Source: Rutpela maculata
Lineage: Eukaryota; Arthropoda; Insecta; Coleoptera; Cerambycidae
Direction: 5' to 3'
DNA length: 64,000 nt
NCBI GenBank assembly: GCA_936432065.2
Contig: OW386289.2
Location: forward strand, 38,953,538 to 39,017,537
Part shown: piece by piece, positions 9,507 through 21,054 of the stretch
How positions within the stretch are numbered: the first letter of the stretch is position 1
How the letters are laid out: each line of letters begins with the position of its first letter
Made by a program: the position numbers and the translations under genes
Notes under the pieces: model-generated
The model's database searches: none
Seen by the model: only the letters and a program-made list of their open reading frames with translations
Told to the model about the DNA's origin: nothing

Positions 9507-12154
9507 CTAAATAAAATAAGTTTGTAATTAGTTGCGTTAAGTCCCAGAACAATTTTAGTTATTAAATATTAATCATTTATGTAAAACACATTGCAACTTA
9601 TGTTACTTTAGCTGCGTAATAAGTAGAGTGTAATGGTTTATGAATATTTATATGAAAATGATCTGTTATATACCAGAATCTGGTACATTTATTCCACCAC
9701 CTCTGATAACTTCCCTGCACTATGATATACTTGTAGTTCTATCAAAAATCAACATAGTGGGCCTAGTTTGGTCAATGGAGTCGGAAGCAAAATGGCGTAT
9801 GCCCACTTTTAAAAATGAACTTTTTCGTATGTGATAACATTCTTGTATCAAGAAAGAATGAAAATTTGCCTCAACTAAAGTTGCGCAATACACGTGCAAG
9901 AAGTTTTTATGAGAGCGGGGGTTGTAGAGGGGTCAAAATCAAAAGATAACAAAAAAAATATATCTGATAACTCATTCAAAGTCATTTTAATGCATTAGTA
10001 TAAACTTTAACCACAGGGAATTAAGCATGCAAGCAATGTCTTGGAAGCAATCAATAGATACTCGCTTGTATTGGTGATTAAAATCGAGATTATTTGGCAT
10101 GCTTGTGCTCAATTTTGATTTGTAGTGTACAGAAACTTCTTCACCTTATTATTTTTAATTTGTACATCCACAATCAATGCATTAGACTACCTATAATTGT
10201 TATTTCTTTTTTTGGGCCAAAAAAATAATTTTAAATACCAAGTATGCTTAACTGCATAGTTGCTGCATATAATTAACTCTTTCCGCACCACCCGAAAGGA
10301 TAAAGACCTCCTGTAAATAACATTTACTACGTACACTTCCATATTAACCAAATAAAAAGCCGCTGCCTAAAAAGTTACTTATTCATCCAAATTTTCGGTC
10401 GAGGTGGCACTGGAGGTGGCTTATGCAAAAAAATGTGGCCTTTGGTACTTGTGTAGACACATTAAATCACAAATTTTATTTTTTTAACTCATTCAATAAT
10501 GGAGTGAGAGCGGTAGTGGTGGTGGCCGATGTCAGAACATATTTCGAGGCCTTTTGTTTGAAACTTAAGTTCTCGACGATGCATTTATACACTACCAGAA
10601 TATTTAGTGCACTACAAGCCAAAATTTTTCAAGTTGAATACAAGCTTCCGAATAATCACGATAACTAACCACCAAAATAACCGAATAACTATAGAATGCT
10701 TCTAAGACATTTGAATGATTTTTAATGAATTATCAGAAAAAATGTTCTTCTTTTTGTTATTTCTTACATTTTTCTTTGACTTTTTAACTTCCCGCTACAG
10801 CCTCTGCTGCCATAGGTATAGTCCATTTACAACAGAACGTTATTTGAAACAAGCATTAGAAACAATCTTTCATTACCTTGGTTACTGTAAATTTTTTGTA
10901 TGCTTTGATTGAGAAGGGCAAGAACATGAAAAATTCCGAGGGTAAAGTAATTCATAATATCCCGGATAATTTTTGTCTGAAGTGATCGTTCTGGCTAAAT
11001 AAACTGACAGGATTTTCATTCTCTGAATAGTTCTCTATGTTGAAATAAATATTCTCAATTTGAAGAAAGGCTTGTAACAATTACGTACTCTAACTCCATT
11101 TTTTTTTACAAAGGACCCTACACAAAAGTAATGGGATTTGACTTTCGGTTGAAACTTTTTGTAACAGGATAAGTAGTTTTTAGGGTGCTGATTAAAATTT
11201 ATAATGAAGACTCGTAATTTTCTTCTCTCAAGGGGCTCCTAAAGAGATAGGGTGAAAATATATGCGATATGACGATATTATTACATTTATAGATTTCTAG
11301 TGTTCAACGAAGTTTTAACACACACATACACACTAGGGTGGCTCTTTTCTATAGGGGGTGAATTTTTTCTTTTAATTTGTTGGGACCTACCCCACCAAAA
11401 TGTTCTATCATAGCAGAAATAATTTATGTGAAAATTTCCAATTTCCGCAATCAGGTAAAAATTTGTAGATAACTACCTAGACCCGTTTACCTGTCTCTCT
11501 AGAATGTTTTACTAACTTAAATATTTAAACGATAAAATTTATCCACAGCATGTAAGATGGGTTATAAATGGGACAGCCGAAATATTTCAACAAGTGATAG
11601 AGAGATGTATTCAGTGCTTTCCTAGTGGACACCATTTTTGAACTGTTTTGAGAAGTGCGTTTAACATAAAACTGCTTTCGTCATCTGGTCAAACGCACCA
11701 CAATTTAAATATTTGAGGCTTTAAAATAGACCAAGATAAAACAAAAACTAGATTTCAGATAGAAAAAATTAAGCACATGTTTACAGCCAGTTAAAACTGA
11801 AATAACAAATGTCGTAAATGCGTTCTTAAAACTGCAACAACCCCTTGATGATTATAAAGAATTTTTTAATATATATTTTTATATTTTTTAATACATAGCT
11901 TTTATTGAAATAAACCCACTGACATGGCTTTTTTATTTTATTATCCAGGTGCTTTTCATCACACACGTCAAAACAATTTACTGTCTAAAAATATTCTTTT
12001 TTCAAAATCAATTTAAACTGACTCAGAAAGAAAAGATAACTTCAAGATATATGCTTTCTTAATTTAAAGCTTTATAAAGGCTTTGTTTAAATCGCCGTAT
12101 GCTAGTAAAGCGCAATTTCATGATTCATAGTTTTTTAAAGGACTCATTAATTAC
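9507..12154. other. Intronic sequence with decayed repeats, no gene
   Basis: No credible ORF. A decayed minus-strand copy of the (CTGT)n-type repeat lies at about 10361-10600 (GCCGCTGCCTAAAAAGTTAC start, then GGTGG-rich blocks). The segment about 11105-11180 recurs inverted at 28440-28510 (shared GGTTGAAACTTTT and AAAGGACCC motifs). A GGGTGGCTCTTTTCTATAGG motif near 11335 looks like another repeat end. Confidence 0.5.
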
Positions 12155-12722
12155 ACAGGACCACGAAATATTTTTGCGAGGTACGCCAGACCAGACCCAG
12201 TGTACTTTTGGGTTCTCTGAAACAGAATTTGAAACTTATTTTGTTCCATCACGTCAGGATTTTTTTTTTTAATAAGAACAATTTTTTTAACCGACAGATT
12301 ACGAGAATATTCGAAGTTTTGGAGGAGTCGCCGTCGCACAAATTTTCTTTCACTAAGTAGAAGTTAAATGAATAAAAGAAGCTACTAAAAAGGTTGAATT
12401 TTTTTTATCGAATCAAAAAATATTCAAAATATATCACTAAAAAGTAAGAAATAAAATTTCAAGTGTCTGTCTACTTATTAGTGGAAAGTAGCTAGGAGCT
12501 GTACCTTATTACCTAATATCAATTTGAAATCGGTGCAAAAATATCTAATTTCAAAACTGGCTGTGGTTTTCATCCACAAGTTTAAGGTTTCCCTCGATTT
12601 AAAAAAAATTCTGACGTGATGGGGAAAAACAAATTTCAGATTCGGTTTCAGCGACCCCAAAAACATATGGGTCACACTGGGTCTATTCCGGCGCACCTCG
12701 CAAAAATATTTTGTACTGTAGC
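12155..12722. repeat. Foldback element with CCTCGC ends
   Basis: Arms at about 12157-12325 and 12480-12718 are inverted copies: TTTTTGCGAGGTACGCCAGA against GGCGCACCTCGCAAAAATAT, and CACGTCAGGATTTTTT against AAATTCTGACGTGATGG. Further copies of the same arm are at 19263-19605 and 21055-21231. It is non-coding. Confidence 0.7.
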
Positions 12723-12726
12723 ATAT
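12723..12726. repeat. Target-site duplication ATAT (left)
   Basis: The four bases before the 5' LTR are repeated directly after the 3' LTR at 19263-19266. A 4-bp duplication is usual for Ty3/gypsy integrases. Confidence 0.75.
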
Positions 12727-13193
12727 TGTAATATGTTGCAACCCCTTAAAATTTAAGGTTATGTTGGTTACTAAAAAGAAGGCATAGACTTCAACAGATC
12801 GAATATCTGAATGTAGTGTATTTGCACCTACTCGAGAAACCTACCAGAAGTTAGTTCTGGTGACATCTGGAATTATCTAGAGAATGGTGGCGTCATCACA
12901 GAAAAATCGAGATCTGTCATTTTTAGGTATAAAAGACCGACCGCATTCTCAGCGAGTAGTTCAGAAAGTTCAGAAAGTTCAGAAAGTATAGAAAGTGAGG
13001 TTAAGACTTCAAATATAAACAAAGTGATAAACATTGTGGATTTTAGTCAGTAAAGTGTATTTAAATTAATAATAGTATTGTGAAGTATCCAGTAAATATT
13101 TAATAAAGTGTGTTAGTGGACATCTCTTGTTATAATTTTTGGAACCCACGGAATTTGCAAGGGGTAGTTTCCTAAGGGTGGAAACACGTCACA
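12727..13193 (+). repeat. 5' LTR of the gypsy element
   Basis: 467 bp, TGTAAT...GTCACA. It contains a TATAAAAG box (12928-12935), a short tandem TTCAGAAAG tract (about 12958-12990) near the expected transcription start, and AATAAA (13102-13107). This is a compact U3-R-U5 layout. Confidence 0.95.
12928..12935 (+). promoter_or_regulatory. LTR TATA box
   Basis: TATAAAAG in the 5' LTR. The 3' LTR has TATAAAGG at the same place. Confidence 0.6.
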
Positions 13194-13196
13194 AAT

Positions 13197-13214
13197 TGGT
13201 GTCAGAAAGCGGAA
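13197..13214 (+). promoter_or_regulatory. Primer-binding site
   Basis: TGGTGTCAGAAAGCGG begins three bases after the 5' LTR, with the TGG start complementary to a tRNA CCA end. I cannot fix the tRNA identity without a tRNA set. Confidence 0.65.
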
Positions 13215-13621
13215 TTTTATGACAAGGGGAGCTCTGAAGTTGTGTTGGAGTGTTCGAGAAGTATTCTCGAGAGTTAGTGCTAACACGGAGGACTCATTTA
13301 CTGGACATTGTTCGAGGGTTATTTTCGAACAGGAAAATAGTGTTTAAGTGCATTTTTGAGACATTGTAGAACATTTTATTAGGACATTAGTGTGATAATT
13401 AAATCCTTTGAACTGAGAAGTGATAGAGACACTGAAAAAGACTCATTTAGTGCGTGAAAATTTCTAGAACTTTTCTATTTGGAGATTATTAAATTCTCTG
13501 AACTGGATAGTGACAAAAGACTCTGGATAAGACTTTTTCGTGCTATTTCGAGATTTGTCTGGGAAGTTCCATTACCGATATTGACGTGACAGTTACATTT
13601 ATTTTATTTTAATTTCATCGT

Positions 13622-15181
13622 ATGCCCGTAACAACAAGAAGTATGGCATCCGATAAACAAATACAGGACTTATTCGAACAATTCCAAAAAATGATGGCAC
13701 AGCAGCGCCAGGAGGAGGAAAAACGGCGTCAAGAAGACAAAGAAGAACAGGAGAGAAAACGTCAAGAAGAAAAGGAAGAGCAAGAAAAGCGACGTCGGAA
13801 AGAAAAAGAGGATGAAGAAAGAAAACGTCAGGAAGAAAAAGAACAGCAAGAAAGAAGACGTCAAGAGGAGGAAAAACGGCGTCAAGAAGAAAGGGACGAA
13901 TTAAAGAAAATTATGGAAGATCAGGAAATAAGACGTCAGAAAGAAAAAGAGGATGAAGAAAGAAGACGTCAGGAAGATAAAGAAGAACAACAGAAAAGAC
14001 GTCAAGAGGAAGAAAGACGACGTCAAGAGGAGAAGGAAGAACAAGAAAAGCGACGTCGAGAAGAAAAAGAAGAGCAAGAAAGAAGACGTCAAGAAGAGAG
14101 AGACGAATTAAAGAAAATGATGGAAAATCTGGAAATAAGACGCCAAGAAGAAAAAGAAGAACAAGAAAAACGCCAGAAAGAATTAAGGAAAATTCTGAGC
14201 GATCAAATAAAAACACAACAGGACGCAATCATTTCTGCCAATGAAGAACTAAAGAGTGAAATCAAGGAGGAAGTAAGCGAAGTCAAAGGAGAGGTAAATA
14301 AAGTTAAAGAAAAAGTAAACAAGTTCGAAGAAGAAGCCAAAGGAGAAATAGACCGGCTTAAACGACAGTTGAGAGATAGAGGAAGCCAGCAGGTGGTATC
14401 ATCAGGTCAGCGACTAAAACCTCCTTCTTTTGACGGCCAAAGTTCCTGGACGACGTACAAGAGGCAGTTTGAGGCAGCAGCATGTGCGAACAACTGGGAT
14501 AACGAGGAAAAGGCCATGGCATTAGTTCTGGCGTTAAGGGGCCAGGCCTCAGAGTTGCTTCAGACTATCCCAGTGGATAAACAAAGGGACTTCAAAGTCT
14601 TGGAAGCTGCATTGGACTTGAGATATGGCGACCAACATCTCGCCCAAGTATACCAAGCCCAGCTAAAATCACGAACACAAAAGGCTGGAGAGAGTTTACA
14701 GGAATTCGAAGCTGCGATAGAGAGACTGGCACACCTGGCGTATCCGAGTGCACCTAGAGAATTTCAGGAACAATTAGCCGTAGGGGCCTTTTTAGATGGC
14801 ATAAGGGACGAAGAGGTCAGGCGAGTTCTGAGGCTGACAAGACACCAAAGTAGTAGCGAAGCTTTGGTGCGTGCACTGGAAGTAGAAGCCGCATATAGGG
14901 ATACTCCAAGGTCGAGAGTGCGAGCTGTGACTCTCGAAGAATCGCAACCAGAAATGAATCAGAACCCAATGTTGACTGAGATGCAGAAAATGTTTACCAA
15001 ACTATTCGATAAATTGGATGGCCTAGGAAAGCAGGATAAACAGCAAAATAAAGGAAAGCCGAGTGGTGGTATTAAATGTTACAACTGCGGCAACGTGGGC
15101 CATATGAAACGAGACTGTCAACAGCAGAACTCGGAGAGTCGAGTAAATGCTGTGAATGTTGAAGAAAAGCAGGAAAACTAA
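13622..15181 (+). CDS. gag: Gag of the gypsy element
   Basis: 519 aa from an ATG. Residues ~20-245 are an uninterrupted Lys/Glu/Arg/Gln coiled-coil region built of diverged EEKEEQE..RRQ units. Residues ~265-400 match the retrotransposon gag (capsid) domain, starting near KPPSFDGQSSW. A CCHC zinc knuckle CYNCGNVGHMKRDC is at 486-499, followed by a short tail. The role is particle assembly and RNA packaging in the cytoplasm. The frame is intact, which contrasts with the broken pol. The long coiled coil in front of capsid is much larger than in most gypsy Gags. Pol starts in the -1 frame close after it. Confidence 0.95.
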   Translation: MPVTTRSMASDKQIQDLFEQFQKMMAQQRQEEEKRRQEDKEEQERKRQEEKEEQEKRRRKEKEDEERKRQEEKEQQERRRQEEEKRRQEERDELKKIMEDQEIRRQKEKEDEERRRQEDKEEQQKRRQEEERRRQEEKEEQEKRRREEKEEQERRRQEERDELKKMMENLEIRRQEEKEEQEKRQKELRKILSDQIKTQQDAIISANEELKSEIKEEVSEVKGEVNKVKEKVNKFEEEAKGEIDRLKRQLRDRGSQQVVSSGQRLKPPSFDGQSSWTTYKRQFEAAACANNWDNEEKAMALVLALRGQASELLQTIPVDKQRDFKVLEAALDLRYGDQHLAQVYQAQLKSRTQKAGESLQEFEAAIERLAHLAYPSAPREFQEQLAVGAFLDGIRDEEVRRVLRLTRHQSSSEALVRALEVEAAYRDTPRSRVRAVTLEESQPEMNQNPMLTEMQKMFTKLFDKLDGLGKQDKQQNKGKPSGGIKCYNCGNVGHMKRDCQQQNSESRVNAVNVEEKQEN

Positions 15182-15205
15182 AGATAGCCAGCACCAAGGG
15201 GGCTG
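15163..15205 (+). promoter_or_regulatory. Gag-pol overlap, likely -1 frameshift zone
   Basis: The pol frame is -1 relative to gag and is open from 15163. Gag ends with TAA at 15179-15181. The 19-nt overlap is A-rich (GAAAAGCAGGAAAAC), compatible with ribosomal slippage, although no perfect X_XXY_YYZ heptamer is present. No ATG starts pol, which argues against independent initiation. Confidence 0.5.
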
Positions 15206-16708
15206 TGCTGGCTAGGGAATGCGGTGCCCCCAGAGAAATAAAGATTTCCCAGCTTCAAAGAATTCCAAGCAGTCTGTTGTTGCAAGGATATGTGAATGGA
15301 AGAAAATGCGTGTTTACTATTGACACCGGTGCTACGTCATCAATAGTGCGGTCAGGGTTTATATCAGGCTTGCAGATTGACAAGAAGCAAAATGGAGTAA
15401 TCATTCGGACAGCCACGGGGGACAGGGCTGCGGTCCATGGAGAAGTCGACTTGGAACTGCAGGTTGGACAGTTGAGGTTCAATTACAAGGTCATTGTGGC
15501 TGACATTATGGATGATTTCATTTTGGGTCTGGACATCATGGGAGAGCAGGGATTTATTGTTGACGTAGGTGAGCGAGTCTTAAAAATTGGAAATGAGGAA
15601 TTTATTCTGGCAACCGCAGATGACCAATTCCATAAAGCAAGGTTGTTAACAACACAGACGATCAAGATTCCTGCTCATTCAGAACAAATGATCGATGTTG
15701 CCTTAGAAGGAAATCCTGGAGGGTACCGTGTTGGCCTAGTTGAAGATGACGAATCGATTAAGTCCCTACCCAATGTTATTGTGGCAAGAACTTTAACCCG
15801 GACTAAAGACAAAATCCCAATAAGAGTCGTTAATTTAAATTCCCACTCAGTGACAATTAAGGAAGGCAATCCGATTGGCTCCTATGAACCGGTCACATGG
15901 GTAGCGAGGTGCGAGGAACAAACAGAGGGAAGTTCGTCTACAAAAATAGACCAGAAAGTTTTGACCCTGCTGAGTACTCAGTTGGAGCATTTATCTGAGG
16001 ATGAACGAAGGGAGGCAATCAAATTCCTGGAAAAGGAAAGTTCAGTATTTGCCAAGAATACAGAGGCCCTTACAAAAACAGACATAGTCCAGCATCGGAT
16101 AAATACTGGCGACTCACCAGCTATTCGACAACCACCTAGGAGGCTTCCATTAGCGAAACAAGAGGATGCCTCGGCAATGATAAACAAGATGCTGCAAGAT
16201 GGGGTCATTGAGGAGTCAACGAGTCCCTGGTCATCGCCAGTAGTTTTGGTTGCCAAGAAGGACGGAACATTAAGATTTTGTGTCGATTATCAAAAATTAA
16301 ATGATGTCACGAAGAAAGACAGTTACCCATTACCACGAATTGACGACACGTTAAGCACGTTGGCAGGCTCACGATGGTTTTCTACGTTAGACCTTAGGAG
16401 TGGATACTGGCAAGTGGGGCTTAATCCTGATGATAAGGAGAATACAGCGTTTTCAGCAGGCAGTGGTCTTTATCAATTTACTGTGATACCTTTTGGACTT
16501 TGCAATGCGCCAGCTACCTTTGAAAGATTGATGGAATTCGTACTGCGAGGGCTAACCTGGAGGACGTGCCTGGTTTACCTTGACGACGTGCTTGTTATGG
16601 GACAGGATTTTACAGAACATTTGAAAAATCTTCAAGAAGTATTTGGGCGAGTCAGGAATGCCCATCTGAAGTTGAACCTGAAGAAGTGCCTGCTATTCCA
16701 GAAAGAGT
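15205..16708 (+). pseudogene. pol: Pol, part 1: protease and reverse transcriptase
   Basis: Residues 40-43 (counting from 15205) are the DTGA active site of a retropepsin. About residues 320-500 are the Ty3/gypsy RT, with WSSPVVLVAKKDG, LDLRSGYWQ and the catalytic YLDD at 458-461 (16576-16587). The frame is lost by what looks like a one-base deletion at about 16705-16708, after the KKCLLFQKE block. The annotated open frame runs on to 16893, but that tail is out of register and meaningless. The continuation is in frame 3. Confidence 0.9.
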
Positions 16709-17249
16709 CAAATTTCTTGGTCACGTGGTGTCTTCGGATGGAATACAAACAGACCCCGACAAAATTTCTGCTGTACAAGATTGGCCAAGACCATCTAACG
16801 TTCATGAAGTACGGAGCTTCCTTGGCCTCTGCACTTATTATAGGCGCTTTGTGGAAGGGTTTGCAGAAATTGCGAAGCCATTACACCGGCTGACAGAAGA
16901 GAAAGTGCAGTACCAATGGACACCGGAATGTGAAACGCCATGGAGAAAATTGAAGGCAGCTCTATGCACTGGTCCTGTGCTAGCGTACCCACAACGGGAA
17001 GGACTTTTTATTTTAGACACTGATGCCAGCAATTCTTCGGTCGGATCTGTGCTGTCTCAAATCCAGAATGGGCAGGAAAGAGTAATCGAGTACTTCAGCA
17101 AGGTGCTGTCCAAACCAGAAAGAAATTATTGTGTAACCCGGAAAGAGTTACTGGCCATCGTAAAATCAGTGGACCATTTTCATAAATATCTTTATGGAAG
17201 ACATTTCAAGATTCGGACCGACCATGCTGCATTAAAATGGCTGTTGTAG
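16709..17249 (+). pseudogene. pol: Pol, part 2: RT connection and RNase H
   Basis: Begins with the FLGHVVSSDGI block typical of the end of the RT thumb/connection. It continues through FLGLCTYYRRFV and the RNase H domain (FILDTDASNSSVGS, then KELLAIV and TDHAALKWLL). An in-frame TAG at 17247-17249 terminates it, where active relatives continue into the tether before integrase. It degrades the RNA strand of RNA/DNA hybrids in an intact element. Confidence 0.9.
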
Positions 17250-18134
17250 TTGAAAACCCCTGAAGGTCAACTGGCTCGTTGGATAGAACGGTTGCAACAG
17301 TATGATTTCAAAATAGAACATCGACCTGGAAGATCTCATAAGAACGCAGACGCTTTATCTAGAAGACCATGCAAGGAAGATTGCAAGCACTGCCGCCACG
17401 TTGAGAAATTGCAGGGTACGGTGGCCGTCAACACTATTAAAATAGAGGTTCCGGACGATTGGACAACCGAAGCCCTGAGACAAGAACAACTGAATGACAC
17501 AGAAATTGGGGCTATATTGGGAGCAACGGAGAAAGGAATTCGACCAGCGTGGAAGGATGTTTCGGATAAGGTAGTTGGATTGAAGGCTTTGTGGGCCCAA
17601 TGGGATTCACTTAAAGTCATGAACGGGCTGCTAAAGAGAGCTTGGGAAAGCCCGGATGGCAGGGAAGTTGTTATGCGTCTAGTGATTCCCAGGTGTCGAG
17701 TATCGAAAGTACTTCAGGAAGTGCATAATGGAGCATCCGGTGGGCACTTCGGCGTTAATAAGACCCTGAATAAAGTACAAGAACGATTTTATTGGGTAAA
17801 TAGTCGTCAAGATGTGGAAGCTTGGTGTCGCAATTGCAAAATTTGTGCAGCCAGTAAGGGACCACAGACTAGAAGTAGAGGTGCAATGAAGCAATATAAC
17901 GTCGGAGCTCCTTTCGAGAGGATCACGATCGATATAGCCGGCCCATTCCCAATAACCAAGGATGGGAACAAGTACATACTGGTTGCCATGGACTATTTTA
18001 GTAAGTGGCCAGAGGCCTATGCAATTCCAAACCAAGAAGCAGTCACTGTCGCCAAAGTCTTGGTAGATAATTTGATATGTCGGTTTGGTGTACCCCTGGA
18101 GCTGCACTCAGATCAAGAGAGGAACTTTGAGTAA
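17250..18134 (+). pseudogene. pol: Pol, part 3: tether and integrase N-terminal half
   Basis: Same frame as part 2, directly after its stop. It contains the H2C2 zinc-binding module (H at 17724, GGHFGVNKT, then CRNCKIC) and the start of the DDE core (ITIDIAGPFP; second Asp in LHSDQERNFE). The residue after SDQ is Glu where gypsy integrases normally have Gly. A TAA at 18132-18134 truncates it between the second Asp and the catalytic Glu. Confidence 0.9.
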
Positions 18135-18785
18135 GGGGTGTTTCAGCAAATCTGCAAGTTATTGGGGATACACAAAACATGGACAACAGCCCTTCACCCG
18201 CAACCAGATGGAATGGTGGAACGACATAACAAGACCATGAAAGAACATCTCTCTAAAGTGGTTCAGAAGAATCAACGCGATTGGGATCTCCACATACCGT
18301 TCTTCCTCATGGCATACAGAGCTGCTATCCACGAGTCTACGAAACAAACACCAACCCGTGTAGTATTTGGACATGAGATCAGACTGCCGTGTGATTTGAT
18401 TTTCGGAACACCAGGCGGAGAACAGCTTCCTGTGAACAGCTATGTGGATGAAATGAGTGAACGGCTAAGAAATGTTCATGAGCTGGTTAGAGACCAAATC
18501 ACCATAGCCAGTGACCGAATGAAGGCTCGATACGACCGTAAGGGTAGTTCAGAAGGGTTCAAGGCAGGAGATCTGGTTTGGCTGTATAACCCACAGCGAA
18601 AGAAAGGGAAGTCACCGAAACTTCAACCTCCTTGGGAAGGACCTTATACTGTTATTACCCGAATTAACGATGTCGTCTATCGTATTCAACGAAACAAAAA
18701 GTCCAAGATGAAGATCGTACACTTGGATAGACTGGCGAAGTATGTGAAAGAGGCTGAATTGCCTGACTGGGACGTTCAGGCTTAA
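18135..18785 (+). pseudogene. pol: Pol, part 4: integrase C-terminal half
   Basis: In frame with part 3 after its stop. It carries the third catalytic residue in PDGMVERHNK, then the GPY/F-type C-terminal module (DLVWLYNPQ..., PPWEGPYTVI). It ends at 18785, a few bases before the polypurine tract, so there is no envelope gene and no chromodomain that I can recognise. Confidence 0.9.
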
Positions 18786-18796
18786 GGAGGGGGCAG
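18784..18796 (+). promoter_or_regulatory. Polypurine tract
   Basis: AAGGAGGGGGCAG lies immediately before the TG of the 3' LTR. It is the plus-strand primer site. Confidence 0.85.
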
Positions 18797-19262
18797 TGTA
18801 ATATGTTGCAACCCCTTAAAATTTAAGGTTATGTTGGTTACTAAAAAGAAGGCACAGACTTCAACAGATCGAATATCTAAATGTAGTGTATTTGCACCTA
18901 CTCGAGAAACCTACCAGAAGTTAGTTCTGGTGACATCTGGAATTATCTAGAGAATGGTGGCGTCATCACAGAAAAATCGAGATCTGTCATTTTAGGTATA
19001 AAGGACCGACCGCATTCTCAGCGAGTAGTTCAGAAAGTTCAGAAAGTTCAGAAAGTATAGAAAGTGAGGTTAAGACTTCAAAGATAAACAAAGTGATAAA
19101 CATTGTGGATTTTAGTCAGTAAAGTGTATTTAAATTAATAATAGTATTGTGAAGTATCTAGTAAATATTTAATAAAGTGTGTTAGTGGACATCTCTTGTT
19201 ATAATTTTTGGAACCCACGGAATTTGCAAGGGGTAGTTTCCTAAGGGTGGAAACACGTCACA
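18797..19262 (+). repeat. 3' LTR of the gypsy element
   Basis: 466 bp, nearly identical to 12727-13193. Differences seen include CATAGA/CACAGA, TCTGAAT/TCTAAAT, one T fewer in the TTTTTAGG run, AAAAGA/AAAGGA, AATATA/AAGATA and ATCCAG/ATCTAG. Confidence 0.95.
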
Positions 19263-19605
19263 ATATGTTTTTGGGGTCGCTGAAATCGAATCTGAAATTT
19301 ATTTTGCCCCACCACGTCAGGATTTTTTTTAAATTAATGGGAACTTTAAATCTGTAGATGAAAGTCGCAGCCAGGCCGAAGGCCTGTTTTTATCGAATGA
19401 ACCGTAAGCCCCAATAACTCCACATTCTCAAACCACAGACAGGCCAATAAAGGTGAAAGACTTATTTTTATTATATGAACTATAAATAACGTTTTAAGTT
19501 CAAAAATTAGATATATTTGCACCAATTTAAAATTGATATTAGGTAATAAGGTACAGTTCCTTGCTACTTTCCACTTATAGGTAGACAGATATTTGTAAAA
19601 CTGAG
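19263..19605. repeat. Foldback arm abutting the gypsy element
   Basis: An inverted copy of about 12425-12668: GTTTTTGGGGTCGCTGAAAT against ATTTCAG...CGACCCCAAAAAC, and ATTAGATATATTTGCACC against GGTGCAAAAATATCTAAT. The gypsy element therefore separates formerly adjacent repeat arms. Confidence 0.7.
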
Positions 19606-19662
19606 TGAAATTTTATTTTTTACTTTTTAGAAATTTTCTGATAAGCCAGTCATATAATACAT

Positions 19663-20895
19663 TAAAATCGCAAACTAACGGCTAGTTCTGATTTTTTAAT
19701 ATGTTGTCAGGACCACTACCAGTAGTGTATATCCAAGTTTGCAGCTTTGAAAGACCTGTGCTAACTTCGTAGCACTCGAAAAACCGCGAAATTTTCGCAC
19801 TTGTTTCGGTCTTTTCACTATATCTCCTAAACTATGCGTTTTTTCATAAGACATGTTATTAGGCCTGCTTTTAGGCAGGTACAGCCGCCTCCGCTACAGC
19901 TTTTCTTGCACCCGCATGCTAGTAATTTCATAAGGTAGGGGGGTGCCATTTCGCTCATCATTGTTGTTGGAATGAGCCCCTGATCTGCCTTCTTCCATCC
20001 CCATTGAGTGGCATCTTTTTCCAGAGAACTGGCGGCAAATTGGAAAAATTCGTTATTTATGTGATTGCACCGTGTTGTAGGTTATACGTTTATTATACTA
20101 AGCAGATGTGAAATTTTTTTTTCTTTCTATATATGGCCTTACATGCGCAGTGTTTTGGCCACGAACATATTAAAACATATATAGTTTTTTAAGTAAAAAC
20201 TAATTAACAAATAATAGATATAGAAGATGTGAAATAATAAAGTAAATTTGCAGTGCGTGGAGAAACTAAAATAACTTATTATTGGTGTGACTGCACCGTG
20301 TTGTAGGTTATACGAATAATCTGTATATGTTTCGCATTATAGTAAAATTTGTCTAAGTAAACAGATATGAAATAAAGTAAATTTGCAGAGCGTGAAGAAA
20401 TTATAATGTAAGAACCTTATACTTGGTCATTTTTTGGATTTTTAAGCATTGTGAGGAAACTATCATACCTACGGACATCATTCTGTGCTTAAATTAAAGC
20501 TAATTACATTCGCTACAACATCTCCCCCTATAACTTTACCCGTAAAATGAGTATTTTCTCCGAATTCGGGGACGAAAGTAGACCAAATCTTAAAATTTCA
20601 CTTTTATGGAAAAAATTGCCAATTTTTGGAAGGCTGTATCTTGGTAACTATTGGACCTACAGAGCTGGTAGCAAATTTAATCTACTTTAACAACGTAAAT
20701 AACATGTTTTATGAAAAAACGCATAGTTTAGGAGATATAGTGAAAAAACCGAAACAAGTGCGAAAATATCGTTGTTTTTCGAGTGCTACGAAGTTAGCAC
20801 AGGTCTTTCGAAGCTGCAAACTTGGATATACACTACTGGTAGTGGTCCTAACAACATATTAAAAAATCAGAACTAGCCGTTACTTTGCGATTTTA
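19663..20895. mobile_element. Foldback element, ~195-bp terminal inverted repeats
   Basis: Arms 19663-19861 and 20698-20895 are inverted copies beginning TAAAATCGCAAACTAACGGC. The interior (19862-20697) has no ORF but contains a partial internal duplication: TGCACCGTGTTGTAGGTTAT occurs at about 20067 and 20291, and AAAGTAAATTTGCAG at about 20240 and 20374. It is non-autonomous. Confidence 0.8.
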
Positions 20896-21054
20896 GCGAT
20901 TTCTAGAGTACTATTTGACGGGCCTATGAAGACGTTTCGATTTTTTTTTAATTTCTCAACTTTTTCAGTGGCTTATTTTAACTTCTATATAGTGAAGGAA
21001 ACTATTGTAAAATTCTCTTTATGTTGGGCACTATGTGAATGTTACTATAATCGC

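Larger units (their letters stand above)
12727..19262 (+). mobile_element. Ty3/gypsy LTR retrotransposon, near full length
   Basis: 6.5-kb element with ~467-bp LTRs (TG...CA ends), ATAT duplication, primer-binding region, gag, then pol in the order protease, RT, RNase H, integrase (gypsy order), and a polypurine tract. No env ORF exists: pol ends at 18785, 11 bases from the 3' LTR. I count about six LTR differences by eye, so insertion is fairly recent. Gag is open, but pol carries one frameshift and two in-frame stops, so this copy is not autonomous. It landed inside older foldback repeats. Confidence 0.95.

Noticed and set aside
9316..9552. Stand-alone 78-aa gene starting at the Met near 9552
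   Set aside because: The N-terminal part reads through the intron/acceptor; only the part from 9506 has coding character and fits the splice phases.
13670..14228. Minus-strand Leu/Phe-rich, membrane-like ORFs
   Set aside because: Antisense shadows of the Lys/Glu-rich coiled coil in Gag.
16709..16893. C-terminal extension of the protease-RT frame
   Set aside because: Out-of-register sequence after a frameshift; the true RT/RNase H continuation is in another frame.
18797..19262. Envelope gene of an errantivirus-like element
   Set aside because: Pol ends 11 bases before the 3' LTR; there is no room for env.
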